From assembly GCF_017742245.1 (NCBI RefSeq), contig NZ_JAGHKO010000004.1, forward strand, positions 124,001 through 188,000: 64,000 nt of DNA, read 5' to 3'. This DNA is from Niastella soli. Its GTDB lineage: Bacteria; Bacteroidota; Bacteroidia; Chitinophagales; Chitinophagaceae. Shown here piece after piece: positions 43,101 through 51,921 of this stretch. The position numbers and the translations under genes were made by a program. The notes beneath the pieces are model-generated. The model was not told the DNA's origin. It did not search any database and was given only the letters and a program-made list of their open reading frames with translations. Numbering within the stretch: position 1 is the first letter of the stretch; every line of letters starts with the position of its first letter.

Positions 43101-44036
43101 ATGCAGGAATTACCCGTTATCAGTAGTGTAAATGAATCGAACTCCGTTGTAAAAAAGCCCAACTGGCTGCGTGTAAAATTACCTACCGGCGAAAACTACC
43201 GGCATGTACGCAACCTGGTTGATACCCATAAACTGCACACCATTTGCGAAAGTGGAAATTGTCCAAACATGGGCGAATGCTGGGGCGAAGGTACCGCCAC
43301 CTTTATGATCCTGGGCAATGTATGCACCCGCAGCTGCGGTTTTTGCGCGGTAGCCACCGGCCGTCCCGATGCAGTGGACTGGGACGAACCACAACGCGTG
43401 GCAGAAGCCATTCACCTGATGAAAGTGAAACACGCCGTGTTGACCTCGGTTGACCGCGATGAACTGAAAGATGGTGGCAGCATCATCTGGCACAATACCA
43501 TTAAAGCAGTAAAAGCATTAAATCCCGATACTACACTCGAAACGCTGATCCCCGACTTCAAAGGAAAGGCTGAGGACGTTCAACGCATAATTGAGGCCCA
43601 TCCAGAAGTAGTATCACACAATATTGAAACTGTGGAACGCCTCACCCGCCAGGTGCGTATTCAGGCTAAATACCGCCGCAGCATGGAAGTGTTGAAGATC
43701 CTGAAAGAAGGTGGTATGCGTACAAAAAGCGGTATCATGTGTGGGCTGGGTGAAACAAAGGAAGAAGTATTACAAACCATGCAGGACCTGCGTAACAGCG
43801 GTGTTGATGTAATAACCCTGGGCCAGTACCTGCAACCTACCAAAAAGCATTTACCAGTTCTCCGGTTTGTGCACCCCGACGAATTTGCCGAATTTCGTGA
43901 GTTTGGTTATAACATTGGCTTCGACTATGTAGAAAGCGGTCCCCTGGTCCGTTCTTCCTATCACAGCGAAAAGCACGTTATACCAGGTTACGGCAAAGAA
44001 CAGTGGCTGAAGCAGAAAGAGATGATGATATCTTAA
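43101..44036 (+). CDS. lipA: lipoyl synthase
   Basis: A 311-residue radical-SAM enzyme inserting two sulfurs into octanoyl-protein to make lipoate. The auxiliary cluster motif is C-x4-C-x5-C (Cys49, Cys54, Cys60) and the radical-SAM motif C-x3-C-x2-C is CTRSCGFC (Cys75, Cys79, Cys82). The end carries [12 protein letters not shown], whose RSSY serine ligates the auxiliary cluster. Length fits the family. No lipB partner is adjacent. It is followed 128 bases later by a glycosidase gene across a repeat hairpin. Confidence 0.98.
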   Translation: MQELPVISSVNESNSVVKKPNWLRVKLPTGENYRHVRNLVDTHKLHTICESGNCPNMGECWGEGTATFMILGNVCTRSCGFCAVATGRPDAVDWDEPQRVAEAIHLMKVKHAVLTSVDRDELKDGGSIIWHNTIKAVKALNPDTTLETLIPDFKGKAEDVQRIIEAHPEVVSHNIETVERLTRQVRIQAKYRRSMEVLKILKEGGMRTKSGIMCGLGETKEEVLQTMQDLRNSGVDVITLGQYLQPTKKHLPVLRFVHPDEFAEFREFGYNIGFDYVESGPLVRSSYHSEKHVIPGYGKEQWLKQKEMMIS

Positions 44037-44079
44037 TAAAGCACTTGTAGATAAAAAGTATTGAACGTTTGTAAATACA

Positions 44080-44157
44080 GAAGTAAGAAGTAGGAGGTAA
44101 GAAATACAGATTTTCACGCTTCATACCTCTTACTTCGTACTTCAAACTTCTTACTTC
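44080..44157. repeat. inverted repeat between lipA and the glycosidase gene
   Basis: GAAGTAAGAAGT (44080-44091) and ACTTCTTACTTC (44146-44157), perfect 12 bp, with further partly complementary words between. It may serve as an mRNA 3' stem. A short piece of the same word (gaagtaagaagt) recurs at 45211-45222. Confidence 0.8.
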
Positions 44158-44164
44158 TCCAACA

Positions 44165-45127
44165 TTGCGAATTGCACAATCAATATTACTAGCAATCTGC
44201 CTTTTGCCAGCAGTTGGCCATTCCCAACTCCATTGGAAAAAGGCCAATAATGAATTTGACAGTCTCCCCGGTGCCATTCGCGTTTTTAAAACCGCCGACT
44301 CCCTGAACGGCCGCCCCTTTAAGGCGTATTGCGTTGAAATAAAGCTGAAAGACAAACACATTGACTTTACCACCCAAACAGGCGAAGGTAACAGTTATAC
44401 CCCTTCGCAATATTATAAGCGGGAACAGCAACCTTACATTGTCGTAAATGGCGGGTATTTCTCTTTTCAAACCCACCAGAACCTGAATGTGATCATACGC
44501 GAGGGAAAAATGGTAGCCTACAATATTCCCGCACTGAAAAGCCTGTTCAACGATTCTTTTTATTACGCCACCCGTAGTGCGCTTGGTATCACCAAAAAAA
44601 GACTGGCCGATGTAGCCTGGCTGTTCACAGATACGGCCAAACGATGGCCATACGGGTTTCAAACCCAGCCCATTATTGCCAAGGGCAGCAAGCCAGATCC
44701 CTCATTTTCCGATCTACATACCATTGAACAATGGAACTGGTGGAAGATGCATACCGCTATTGGCGGTGGTCCGGTACTGGTACAGGAAGGCGCTGTATTT
44801 ATTACCAATAAAGAAGAGCAGCTGTATGCGTTTGAACGGGATGATCGCCACCCGCGTACTGCTATTGGGTATACCCATAATCACCGGTTGATTATCCTGG
44901 TTATACAGGGTCGCAGTCCCGGAGTTGCCGAAGGCGCCACGCTCGATGAAACGGCGCGGATCTTAGTAGAACTGGGTTGTGAAGAAGCCATTAACCTCGA
45001 TGGTGGCGGCAGCAGTTGTATGCTCATCAATGGAAAGGAAACCATTCAGCCGGCGGACAAAGAAGGCCAACGACCGGTGGCTAGTGTGTTTATTGTGAAA
45101 AAGAAGGAGCCTAAGAGAAAGAAATGA
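44165..45127 (+). CDS. secreted phosphodiester glycosidase family protein (NAGPA-like, DUF2233)
   Basis: A 320-residue exported protein with a signal peptide (RIAQSILLAICLLPAVGHSQ) that starts from a TTG at 44165; there is no nearby ATG in frame. The domain carries YIVVNGGYF, TRSALGITK, IGGGPVLVQEG and the signature EEAINLDGGGSSCMLINGK near the C-terminus, as in phosphodiester glycosidases that uncover mannose-6-phosphate in animals and act on envelope phosphodiesters in bacteria. The substrate here is not known. The TTG start is unusual and could instead reflect a missed upstream start. Confidence 0.85.
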   Translation: MRIAQSILLAICLLPAVGHSQLHWKKANNEFDSLPGAIRVFKTADSLNGRPFKAYCVEIKLKDKHIDFTTQTGEGNSYTPSQYYKREQQPYIVVNGGYFSFQTHQNLNVIIREGKMVAYNIPALKSLFNDSFYYATRSALGITKKRLADVAWLFTDTAKRWPYGFQTQPIIAKGSKPDPSFSDLHTIEQWNWWKMHTAIGGGPVLVQEGAVFITNKEEQLYAFERDDRHPRTAIGYTHNHRLIILVIQGRSPGVAEGATLDETARILVELGCEEAINLDGGGSSCMLINGKETIQPADKEGQRPVASVFIVKKKEPKRKK

Positions 45128-45128
45128 G

Positions 45129-45343
45129 TTGACCAGTTGATCAGTTAACCAGTGATACAGAGCCAGGAAGAATTATCTCGAAAAAACCATTTTTTAGGTA
45201 TGAAAATGCAGAAGTAAGAAGTTTTGATATATGAAAAGGGCCCAGGCGGTTTTAAAACTACCTGGGCCCTTAGTATTTTGTATTCCTTGTCAACCTCGTC
45301 AACCCGATCAACCTTTAACCTGGTCAACTGATCAACGGGTCAA
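45129..45343. repeat. imperfect long-range inverted repeat
   Basis: A 24-base arm (45129-45152, core GTTGATCAGTTAACCAG) pairs with 45320-45343 at 22 of 24 positions. It encloses the terminator at 45236-45271 and words such as gtcaacctcgtcaacccgatcaac. Confidence 0.8.
45236..45271. terminator. bidirectional terminator between converging genes
   Basis: AAGGGCCCAGG/CCTGGGCCCTT perfect 11-bp stem (45236-45246, 45261-45271) between genes ending at 45127 and 45353. Confidence 0.85.
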
Positions 45344-45352
45344 CTAGTCAAA

Positions 45353-46333
45353 CTAAACTACTTTATCCGTCTTCACCTCCCACACCAGCGCACTAGCGCC
45401 AAGGATCGCCGCATCTGCTTCCTTCAATTCAGAGAACAACAGCTTTACTTTGTTCTGGAAAATGGGCAGCAGGTTCTTTTCCATATGTTCGCGGGTTGGC
45501 TTTAGGATCAGGTCGCCGGCCTTGGTCATACCGCCAAATAAAATGATGGCTTCAGGTGAAGAGAACATCACGAAATTGGACAGCGCCAGCCCCAGCACCT
45601 CACCAGTAAATTGATATACCTCCTGGGCGATCGCATCGCCCTGCATGGCGCAATCATATACAATGCGGGAATCAATTTCTTCCTTGGCATAATTGCGCAA
45701 CAGGCTGTCGCGTTTGTGGTCGCGATCAAGGAATTCAATAGCGGTCAATGCCACACCGGTAGCCGAAGCATACGCTTCCAGCGAACCCCGCAAGCCAGTG
45801 CCCTTATGTAAACGGCCACCAGGAATGGTAGTAGTATGGCCCAGTTCGCCGGCAAAACCGTCGTGACCATAGATCAGCTGACCGTTGGCCACAATTCCGC
45901 TGCCCACACCGGTACCCAGCGTGATCATGATGAAATCGCGCATGCCACGGGCTACGCCATACATCATTTCACCCACGGCGGCTGCATTTGCATCGTTGGT
46001 GAGGGAACAGGGAACGCCAAATTTATCGTTCATAAGCTGAACCAGCGGCACCAGCCCCTTCCAGGGTAAATTGGGCGCATATTCAATAGTACCTTTGTAA
46101 TAATTTCCATTGGGAGCGCCAATACCAATACCACGAATGGAATTAATGCCACCCACCTGTTCAATAGCCGGACTCAGGGCTATGGCCAGTTCATCAATAT
46201 AATCTGAAATATTATTATGCTTACGGGTCGAAATGGCTCCCCGGTACGAGATCTCACCCCGGTGATCTACAATTCCAAAAACCGTGTTGGTACCGCCAAT
46301 ATCAATTCCTATAGCATACTCTTGTTGTCTCAT
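45353..46333 (-). CDS. ROK family sugar kinase (glucokinase-like)
   Basis: A 326-residue cytosolic sugar kinase. The ATP site is IGIDIGGTNTVFGIV (8-22), the catalytic Asp is in LTNDANAAAV (Asp114), and GTGVGSGIVANG and GELGHTTTIPGGRLHKGTG follow. The His of GELGH (His166) is kept, but the usual three zinc cysteines (CGCGxxGCLE) are replaced by Lys177, Thr179 and Ser184. The downstream glycine-rich region LFGGMTKAGD is intact. It probably phosphorylates glucose delivered by the transporter just upstream on the same strand (80-base gap). Regulation is not visible. Confidence 0.9.
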   Translation of the reverse strand: MRQQEYAIGIDIGGTNTVFGIVDHRGEISYRGAISTRKHNNISDYIDELAIALSPAIEQVGGINSIRGIGIGAPNGNYYKGTIEYAPNLPWKGLVPLVQLMNDKFGVPCSLTNDANAAAVGEMMYGVARGMRDFIMITLGTGVGSGIVANGQLIYGHDGFAGELGHTTTIPGGRLHKGTGLRGSLEAYASATGVALTAIEFLDRDHKRDSLLRNYAKEEIDSRIVYDCAMQGDAIAQEVYQFTGEVLGLALSNFVMFSSPEAIILFGGMTKAGDLILKPTREHMEKNLLPIFQNKVKLLFSELKEADAAILGASALVWEVKTDKVV

Positions 46334-46413
46334 TGCAAATTCAGTTTCTATGTTCAGTCATAAAAAGCCCCTGCGGACCATTTTTCGGCATGAAGATAAC
46401 ATCAATTTATCTA

Positions 46414-47913
46414 TTAATGGCCTCCAGCGCTGTCAAGTTTGTCATAATCAATGCCCTGTGCTTTCAAAATAGCCTTGGCACGAATGGCATAGAATGCCAG
46501 GTAGGCAAAACAGAAAACGCCTACTACGAAAGAGGCCTGAATGCCCAGTGCATGTTCATCAGCCAGCAAACCTTGTATCACAGGGATGAATGCACCACCA
46601 CAGATCATCATGATCAGGAAGCTGGCGCCTTCGTTGGTATGACGGCCTAAACCGGCAATAGCCAGCGTGAAGATACAAGGCCACAGGGTTGAGCAGAATA
46701 AACCTACACTGATAAAGGCATATACGCTAACCATACCGTCAGCCATCATGCCAATGATCAGGGCTGTAATTCCGCAAAGTGAAAAGATCAGCAACTGGCG
46801 GGCAGGATTACCCTTGCTCAGCAGGTCACCAATGATCAGGGCAACAATTACCCCTGCATATACATAAAAAGGAGTGATATCGTGACTTGCGATCTTGTTG
46901 ATCAGCAGGAAAACGCCAAATGCCAGGTATGGCATAATAAAGCGTAAAACCGACTTAACCGACGCACTGATATTGAACGCACCTACAGAGGAGGTCCAGC
47001 GGCCCATCATTAAACTGGCCCAGTACAACGATACAAACGGAGCAATATGTTCAGTTGGGAAAGCTCCTCCATTTGGACCAGTAAGGTGTTTTTTCATAAA
47101 CATCGGCAGATTACTGGCCGTAGCCACTTCCACACCCACATAGATAAAAATGCCGATCATCCCCAGCCAAAGCTGAGAATAGCTCAGCGGACTTCTTTTT
47201 GAAGCAGAAGCAAGTGAACCCATGGGTTTGGCAGTTACTTCAGAGCCTTTATCAAAATCCAATTCAACTTCCTCATCATGTTTGATCTGATTGGGAATAG
47301 GGGAGAATTTAAAGATGATACCTACCAGAATAAAAGCGGCCCCCAGGATCAGATAAGGCACTTTTACCGCGCCAATATCGGCAACTTTAGCACCGCCGGT
47401 AACAGAACCAAAAATGGCCAGACTTACCACTACAGGGCCGAGCGTAGTACCCAGGTTGTTGATGCCGCCTGCCATGCTTAAACGCTGTGACCCGGTTTTG
47501 GGATCGCCCATTACAATGGCCAACGGGTTGGCGGCCGTTTGCTGCAGGGAAAAACCCAGTCCAACAATAAACAGACCGCTGATCATAATAAAGAATGATT
47601 CAGTTTGGGCTGCGGGATAAAACAACAAGGTACCGAGGGCGGAGATCACCAGCCCCAATGCAATACCGTTCTTATAACCAATTTTATTTAAGATATCACC
47701 ACCGGCTATTTTACTAACCAGGAAGTAAATAACAGAGCCTACAGTATATGCTGCATAAAAAGCAAACGCGATCATTTGCGATTGCCAGGGCTTCAGGTGC
47801 AGCTTTTCCTGGAATACGGGAATCAGAATGTCGTTACTGGCAGCCACAAAGCCCCAGAAAAAAAAGACGGAAACGAGTACGGCAAATTGCGACCATTTGG
47901 TTTGTTGACTCAT
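46414..47913 (-). CDS. sugar MFS transporter (FucP/GluP type, glucose/galactose or fucose)
   Basis: A 499-residue inner-membrane symporter with 12 predicted helices. The signature of this family, GLGFSLQQTAANPLAIVMGDPKTGSQRLSMAGGINNLGTTLGP, is intact. A central cytosolic loop (about 205-240) is acidic. It probably imports glucose or a related sugar with protons; exact substrate is inferred from the ROK kinase that follows. Divergent from glgA, with a 309-base gap between. Confidence 0.93.
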   Translation of the reverse strand: MSQQTKWSQFAVLVSVFFFWGFVAASNDILIPVFQEKLHLKPWQSQMIAFAFYAAYTVGSVIYFLVSKIAGGDILNKIGYKNGIALGLVISALGTLLFYPAAQTESFFIMISGLFIVGLGFSLQQTAANPLAIVMGDPKTGSQRLSMAGGINNLGTTLGPVVVSLAIFGSVTGGAKVADIGAVKVPYLILGAAFILVGIIFKFSPIPNQIKHDEEVELDFDKGSEVTAKPMGSLASASKRSPLSYSQLWLGMIGIFIYVGVEVATASNLPMFMKKHLTGPNGGAFPTEHIAPFVSLYWASLMMGRWTSSVGAFNISASVKSVLRFIMPYLAFGVFLLINKIASHDITPFYVYAGVIVALIIGDLLSKGNPARQLLIFSLCGITALIIGMMADGMVSVYAFISVGLFCSTLWPCIFTLAIAGLGRHTNEGASFLIMMICGGAFIPVIQGLLADEHALGIQASFVVGVFCFAYLAFYAIRAKAILKAQGIDYDKLDSAGGH

Positions 47914-48222
47914 TTAAAGGTTGGTTTTTAGTCAAAAGATGTTTTAAAAATAACAAGTTTTTGCCACAGCCTGCCCCAATTCTCCAGGGAGGGCCGTACA
48001 AATTCAATTACCTTTTTAAGCGTTTTTCAAAAGCAATCGCCAAGATACCGCTTTAGCTGCATCGGGCATGAAAATTTCTGTGCCCCGAACCAATAACAGT
48101 CTATAAAACCTATCATATAAGAGATGTTTTGTAATCATTTTTTATGGATCTGCATCATTCAATCAAAATCCTTCCTATATTGAACACACATTTCCTTTTT
48201 ACTTTTAACCCGACTTTTTAGA
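47914..48222. other. divergent regulatory gap between transporter and glgA
   Basis: No gene was seen. It contains a fragment with a GC-rich box (ccccaattctccagggaggg, near 47974-47993), an AT-rich spacer and candidate promoters not matching the consensus well (TACTTTTA near 48199 for glgA). Confidence 0.5.
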
Positions 48223-49641
48223 ATGGATATATTACATGTTAGCGCGGAATGTTACCCTGTAGCTAAGGCAGGAGGTTTGGGAGATGTGGTAGGGGCCTTA
48301 CCAAAATATATGAATGAACTGGGGCACACCACCCGGGTGGTTATGCCCATGTACCGGACCAAATTTTTATATGCCAATGAGTGGGAAGTGGTGCACAAAG
48401 CCAACACCAACATGGGCAACTGGTGGTTTGAGTTTACCATCATAAAGGAAAAGACCAACAAACTGGGTTTTGAATTATACCTGGTTGATGTGAACGGGTT
48501 GCTCGACCGCGAAAAAGTATACGGCTACAACGACGACAACGAACGCTTTACCGCTTTTCAGATCTGTGTACTCGACTGGCTGAATGCCTGGGCCAAAAAG
48601 CCTGATATACTGCATGTGCATGATCACCATACCGGCCTGATCCCTTTTATGGTAAAAAATTGTCAGAAGTACCGGGGGCTTGCCTCCATAAAAACGGTAC
48701 TGACCATTCACAATGCCCAGTACCAGGGTTGGATGCCCTGGAACCGCAGCATACTCATTCCTCAATGGGATATGTGGAAATGGGGCATGCTCGACTGGAA
48801 CAATACCATCAACCCGCTGGCCAGTGCCATCAAATGTGCAGATAAAATAACCACCGTAAGCCCCAGTTATCTGCAGGAGCTGAAATGGATGAGCAATGGC
48901 CTGGAAGCCCTGTTCGAATATGAAAAAGGAAAATGTGTGGGCATCCTGAACGGCATCGACGCCAAAGTATGGAACCCCGAAACAGATACATACTTACAGC
49001 ACCATTTCTCCGAACACGACTATGAAGCCGGCAAGGCAAAAAATAAAATGCTGCTGTGCGATCAGTTCAGTCTCGATTATGACAAACCCCTGATAGGTTT
49101 TATTGGCCGCCTCGTTGGCGAAAAAGGGGCCGATCTGTTACCCCAGGTTATCAGCGATTCTTTTTATTTTATAGGGCGTCGAATGAATTTCCTCGTATTG
49201 GGAAGCGGTTTCCCCGAAGTGGAAGCACGCCTTTCGGCGCTAAAACCATTATCGCAATCCGATTATAACGTCTATATCGGTTATAACGAAGGGTTAAGTC
49301 ATACCATGTATGCCGGGCTTGATTTTTTGTTAATGCCTTCACGCGTAGAACCATGCGGACTGAACCAGATGTACTCCATGCGATATGGCACCGTACCCAT
49401 GGTACGCCGTACCGGCGGGTTAAAAGATACCGTTATAGATTTTGGTGACGTAAATGGATACGGCATCTGTTATAACCATGCCAGTGTACCCGATGTTACG
49501 CATGCCGTATGGCGTGCCGCCGAAGTATACCACGACAAAGAAAAAATGAAAGGCATCAGACAGCGAATGATGAACCTTGATTTCAGTTGGGAAAGTAGTG
49601 TAAAGCAGTATATACAGGTTTATTCATCGTTAGTAATGTAA
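48223..49641 (+). CDS. glgA: glycogen synthase (GT5)
   Basis: A 472-residue ADP-glucose-dependent glycogen synthase. The ADP-glucose loop is KAGGLGDVVGALPK (near residues 16-29), the catalytic region has LHVHDHHTGLIPFM and TIHNAQYQGWMPW, and the C-half shows GFIGRLVGEKGADLL and the acceptor motif PSRVEPCGLNQMYSMRYGTVPMVRRTGGLKDTV. Close in length to family members. It is paired with glgC after 80 bases, forming the core glycogen-synthesis set. No branching enzyme is in the window. Confidence 0.96.
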   Translation: MDILHVSAECYPVAKAGGLGDVVGALPKYMNELGHTTRVVMPMYRTKFLYANEWEVVHKANTNMGNWWFEFTIIKEKTNKLGFELYLVDVNGLLDREKVYGYNDDNERFTAFQICVLDWLNAWAKKPDILHVHDHHTGLIPFMVKNCQKYRGLASIKTVLTIHNAQYQGWMPWNRSILIPQWDMWKWGMLDWNNTINPLASAIKCADKITTVSPSYLQELKWMSNGLEALFEYEKGKCVGILNGIDAKVWNPETDTYLQHHFSEHDYEAGKAKNKMLLCDQFSLDYDKPLIGFIGRLVGEKGADLLPQVISDSFYFIGRRMNFLVLGSGFPEVEARLSALKPLSQSDYNVYIGYNEGLSHTMYAGLDFLLMPSRVEPCGLNQMYSMRYGTVPMVRRTGGLKDTVIDFGDVNGYGICYNHASVPDVTHAVWRAAEVYHDKEKMKGIRQRMMNLDFSWESSVKQYIQVYSSLVM

Positions 49642-49721
49642 TAATTGTATAACTTTAAGAAGAGTAGAGTAGACTAATTCAAGAGTATAATAGAACAAGA
49701 TTTAGGTTTAAAACTACAACC

Positions 49722-50996
49722 ATGAGCAAACAAGTGATTGCTGTCATCCTGGGCGGAGGAGCCGGTACACGACTTTATCCCCTTACTGCCAGCCGTTCGA
49801 AACCCGCAGTGCCTATCGCCGGAAAATATCGTTTGGTAGACATCCCTATTTCAAACTGTATCAACTCCGGTATTAACCGCATGTTTGTTTTAACGCAATT
49901 CAACTCGGCATCGCTGAACAAACACATTAAGAACACCTATCACTTTAGTATTTTCAGCAGTGCCTTCGTTGACATTCTGGCCGCAGAGCAAACCCCCGAT
50001 AACCCGTCGTGGTACCAGGGTACAGCAGATGCCGTACGCAAATCATTACGCCACCTCAGTCAGCACGACTTTGAATACGTGCTTATTCTCTCCGGCGACC
50101 AATTGTACCAAATGGACTTCCAGGACATGATCAACAAACACCGGGAATCCGGCGCCGCCATATCAGTGGCCACCATTCCGGTGAATGCCAAGGAAGCTTC
50201 TGATTTTGGGATCCTGAAAGCCGATCCCGATGGTCATATTACTTCATTCATTGAAAAACCCAAGCAAGACCTGTTGCCCGACTGGAAAAGCGAAACGAGC
50301 CCTGATATGCAAAAACAGGGCAGGGTATACCTGGCAAGCATGGGTATCTATATCTTCAACCGTAAACTGATCTTTGATCAGTTAATGGAAGAACATAAAG
50401 GCGCCACCGATTTTGGTAAGGAGATCCTTCCTAAATCCATCGGTGTGCATAAGATCATGAGCTACGAGTACGATGGGTACTGGACCGATATTGGCCATAT
50501 CTATTCCTTTTTTGAAGCCAACCTCGCGCTCACGGCAGATATTCCACCATTCAACTTATTCGACAACAGGAACGCCGTATACACCCGTGCACGCATGTTG
50601 CCACCGGCTAAGATCAGCGGCACCACGCTTGAAAAGACCATCATTGCGGAAGGCAGCATCATCAATGCCAGCCGCATCGAAAACAGCGTGATCGGCATTC
50701 GCAGCCGTATTGGTCATGGTACTACAGTGGTGAGCAGTTATGTGATGGGCTCCGATTATTTTGAGACCATTGAAGAAATGCAGCATTCGCTGGAGAGAGG
50801 ACTGCCCAAACTGGGTATAGGTGAACGTTGTTATATTCGCAATGCGATCATTGACAAAAACTGCCGCATTGGCAACGATGTGCGGATCAACGGAAGCAAT
50901 CATCTCGAAAATACCGATCACTCGTTATACACTATAAAAGACGGAATTGTCGTTGTGAAGAAGGGTTCTATTTTACCCGATGGATTTGTGATCTAA
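49722..50996 (+). CDS. glgC: glucose-1-phosphate adenylyltransferase
   Basis: A 424-residue enzyme making ADP-glucose from ATP and glucose-1-phosphate. The nucleotide loop is GGGAGTRLYPLTASRSKPAVPIAGKYRLVDIPISNCINSGI, followed by YVLILSGDQLYQMD and the substrate-binding FGILK...FIEKPK. The C-terminal third is a left-handed beta-helix with hexapeptide turns (TTLEKTIIAEGSIINASRIENSVIGIRSRIG). Follows glgA and ends in a terminator. Allosteric effectors cannot be read from the sequence. Confidence 0.97.
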   Translation: MSKQVIAVILGGGAGTRLYPLTASRSKPAVPIAGKYRLVDIPISNCINSGINRMFVLTQFNSASLNKHIKNTYHFSIFSSAFVDILAAEQTPDNPSWYQGTADAVRKSLRHLSQHDFEYVLILSGDQLYQMDFQDMINKHRESGAAISVATIPVNAKEASDFGILKADPDGHITSFIEKPKQDLLPDWKSETSPDMQKQGRVYLASMGIYIFNRKLIFDQLMEEHKGATDFGKEILPKSIGVHKIMSYEYDGYWTDIGHIYSFFEANLALTADIPPFNLFDNRNAVYTRARMLPPAKISGTTLEKTIIAEGSIINASRIENSVIGIRSRIGHGTTVVSSYVMGSDYFETIEEMQHSLERGLPKLGIGERCYIRNAIIDKNCRIGNDVRINGSNHLENTDHSLYTIKDGIVVVKKGSILPDGFVI

Positions 50997-51014
50997 GCGA
51001 CAAGACATAAGATT

Positions 51015-51052
51015 AAAGGTGGATTATCCGTAAAGGATGGTTCACCTTTTTT
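51015..51052 (+). terminator. terminator after glgC
   Basis: A 15-pair stem with G-U pairs (51015-51029 with 51035-51049, loop GTAAA) followed by T residues. Confidence 0.85.
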
Positions 51053-51151
51053 AATTGGAGCAAGGCAATGGGCAGCAGGCAATAGAAATACACCGCTGCG
51101 TGTCAATCCGCGTCGCGGCCCATTGCCCATTGCCTATTGCCTTATTCAACC

Positions 51152-51250
51152 CTATTCACTCTTCAAACTACTCACCGGGTTCATCATCGCGGCTTTAATT
51201 GCCTGAAAGCTTACCGTTAACAAAAAACTGTTCGGTTTTGATACGTTCAT
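51152..51250 (-). pseudogene. decayed C-terminal tail of a MacB/FtsX-type ABC permease
   Basis: The minus strand reads as a 32-codon frame ending in TAG whose last 22 or so residues are LLTVSFQAIKAAMMNPV followed by SSLKSE, closely like the conserved end of FtsX/MacB-family permeases (…TVSxQAxKAAxxNPVxSLRxE). The rest of the roughly 800-residue permease is missing; upstream of the frame the DNA is repeat-rich and does not code. It is best explained as a remnant of a deleted gene, probably cut by repeat-driven rearrangement. Confidence 0.75.
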
Positions 51251-51346
51251 TGTTCGGATGAATACAAAATTACCTATTACTTCCATCCGGCAACGCCATC
51301 ATGTGACGGTCTTCGGAAACCGCTGGGACGGGCTTCGGAAAACGGT

Positions 51347-51481
51347 GGGACGAATGGCAATTTCTCCACTGAAAATTCATTTTAGTTGTGACGGTCCGAG
51401 GGAAATGGTGTGACGGTTACCTTTACATCGATGGGACGAATGGTAATTTCTCCTCTGAAATTTCATTTTAGTTGTGACGGT
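51347..51481. repeat. 49-bp direct repeat (two copies)
   Basis: Copies at 51347-51395 and 51433-51481 share GGGACGAATGG and GTTGTGACGGT at their ends with a few differences, spaced 86 bases. Shorter copies of TGTGACGG occur around them (51303, 51409, 51495). Confidence 0.9.
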
Positions 51482-51539
51482 TAAGCAGAAAACGGTGTGA
51501 CGAATGGTCGAAAACCGGTGACGGTTTTTATTTCCTTCA

Positions 51540-51583
51540 CTTTGCCTATACTGATCCTTCGCTTTGCCTATACTGATCCTTCA
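51540..51583. repeat. 22-bp tandem duplication
   Basis: Two adjacent copies (51540-51561, 51562-51583) built on CTTTGCCTATACTGATCCTT, differing in the last base. Confidence 0.93.
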
Positions 51584-51664
51584 CTTTGGGTCCTCGGGCG
51601 CCGGGGAAGCAATGAGGTGCTATCAAGGTAGCATTGTACCGGTTTTTTGAGTTTGATTGCTGAC

Positions 51665-51786
51665 TGCCGCGACACGCGCAGCGTGGAGCTAACTGTATGC
51701 TGTATTCCACTGCCGACTGCCGATTGCCGGCTTGGCCGCCGAAGCCTTGGCGAAGGCGGATTGCCGCGACACGCGCAGCGTGGAGC
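51665..51786. repeat. 25-bp direct repeat pair with internal hairpin
   Basis: Identical 25-mers at 51665-51689 and 51762-51786, with an internal CACGC-GCA-GCGTG stem. Between them, CCGCC/GGCGG arms around GAAGCCTTGGCGAA form another palindrome (near 51737-51760). Confidence 0.9.
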
Positions 51787-51801
51787 GTACTATTGTATTC
51801 C

Positions 51802-51857
51802 TTTGCCGTTTGCCGTTTGCCGTCTGCCGTTTGCCGTCTGCCGTTTCACGTTTCACG
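51802..51857. repeat. GTYTGCC array with GTTTCAC tail
   Basis: About six copies of GTYTGCC followed by two copies of GTTTCAC. The same unit as the 10919-11002 array. Confidence 0.9.
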
Positions 51858-51921
51858 CTTACCCCACTTCCCCTATATAAATTTTCTTTTCGTATCTTAC
51901 ACATACTCAAAGCGATTGCAT

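Larger units (their letters stand above)
50997..51921. other. 925-base repeat-rich intergenic region
   Basis: Holds, in order, the glgC terminator, word-like repeats (51060-51140), a decayed permease tail, an 86-base-period direct repeat, two tandem 22-mers, a 25-bp direct repeat pair, a heptamer array and the leader of the next transporter. No intact gene was seen. Confidence 0.8.

Noticed and set aside
51697-51921. Longer N-terminus for the sugar transporter
   Set aside because: Codons lie in the repeats; the ATG at 51922 gives the typical start of the family.
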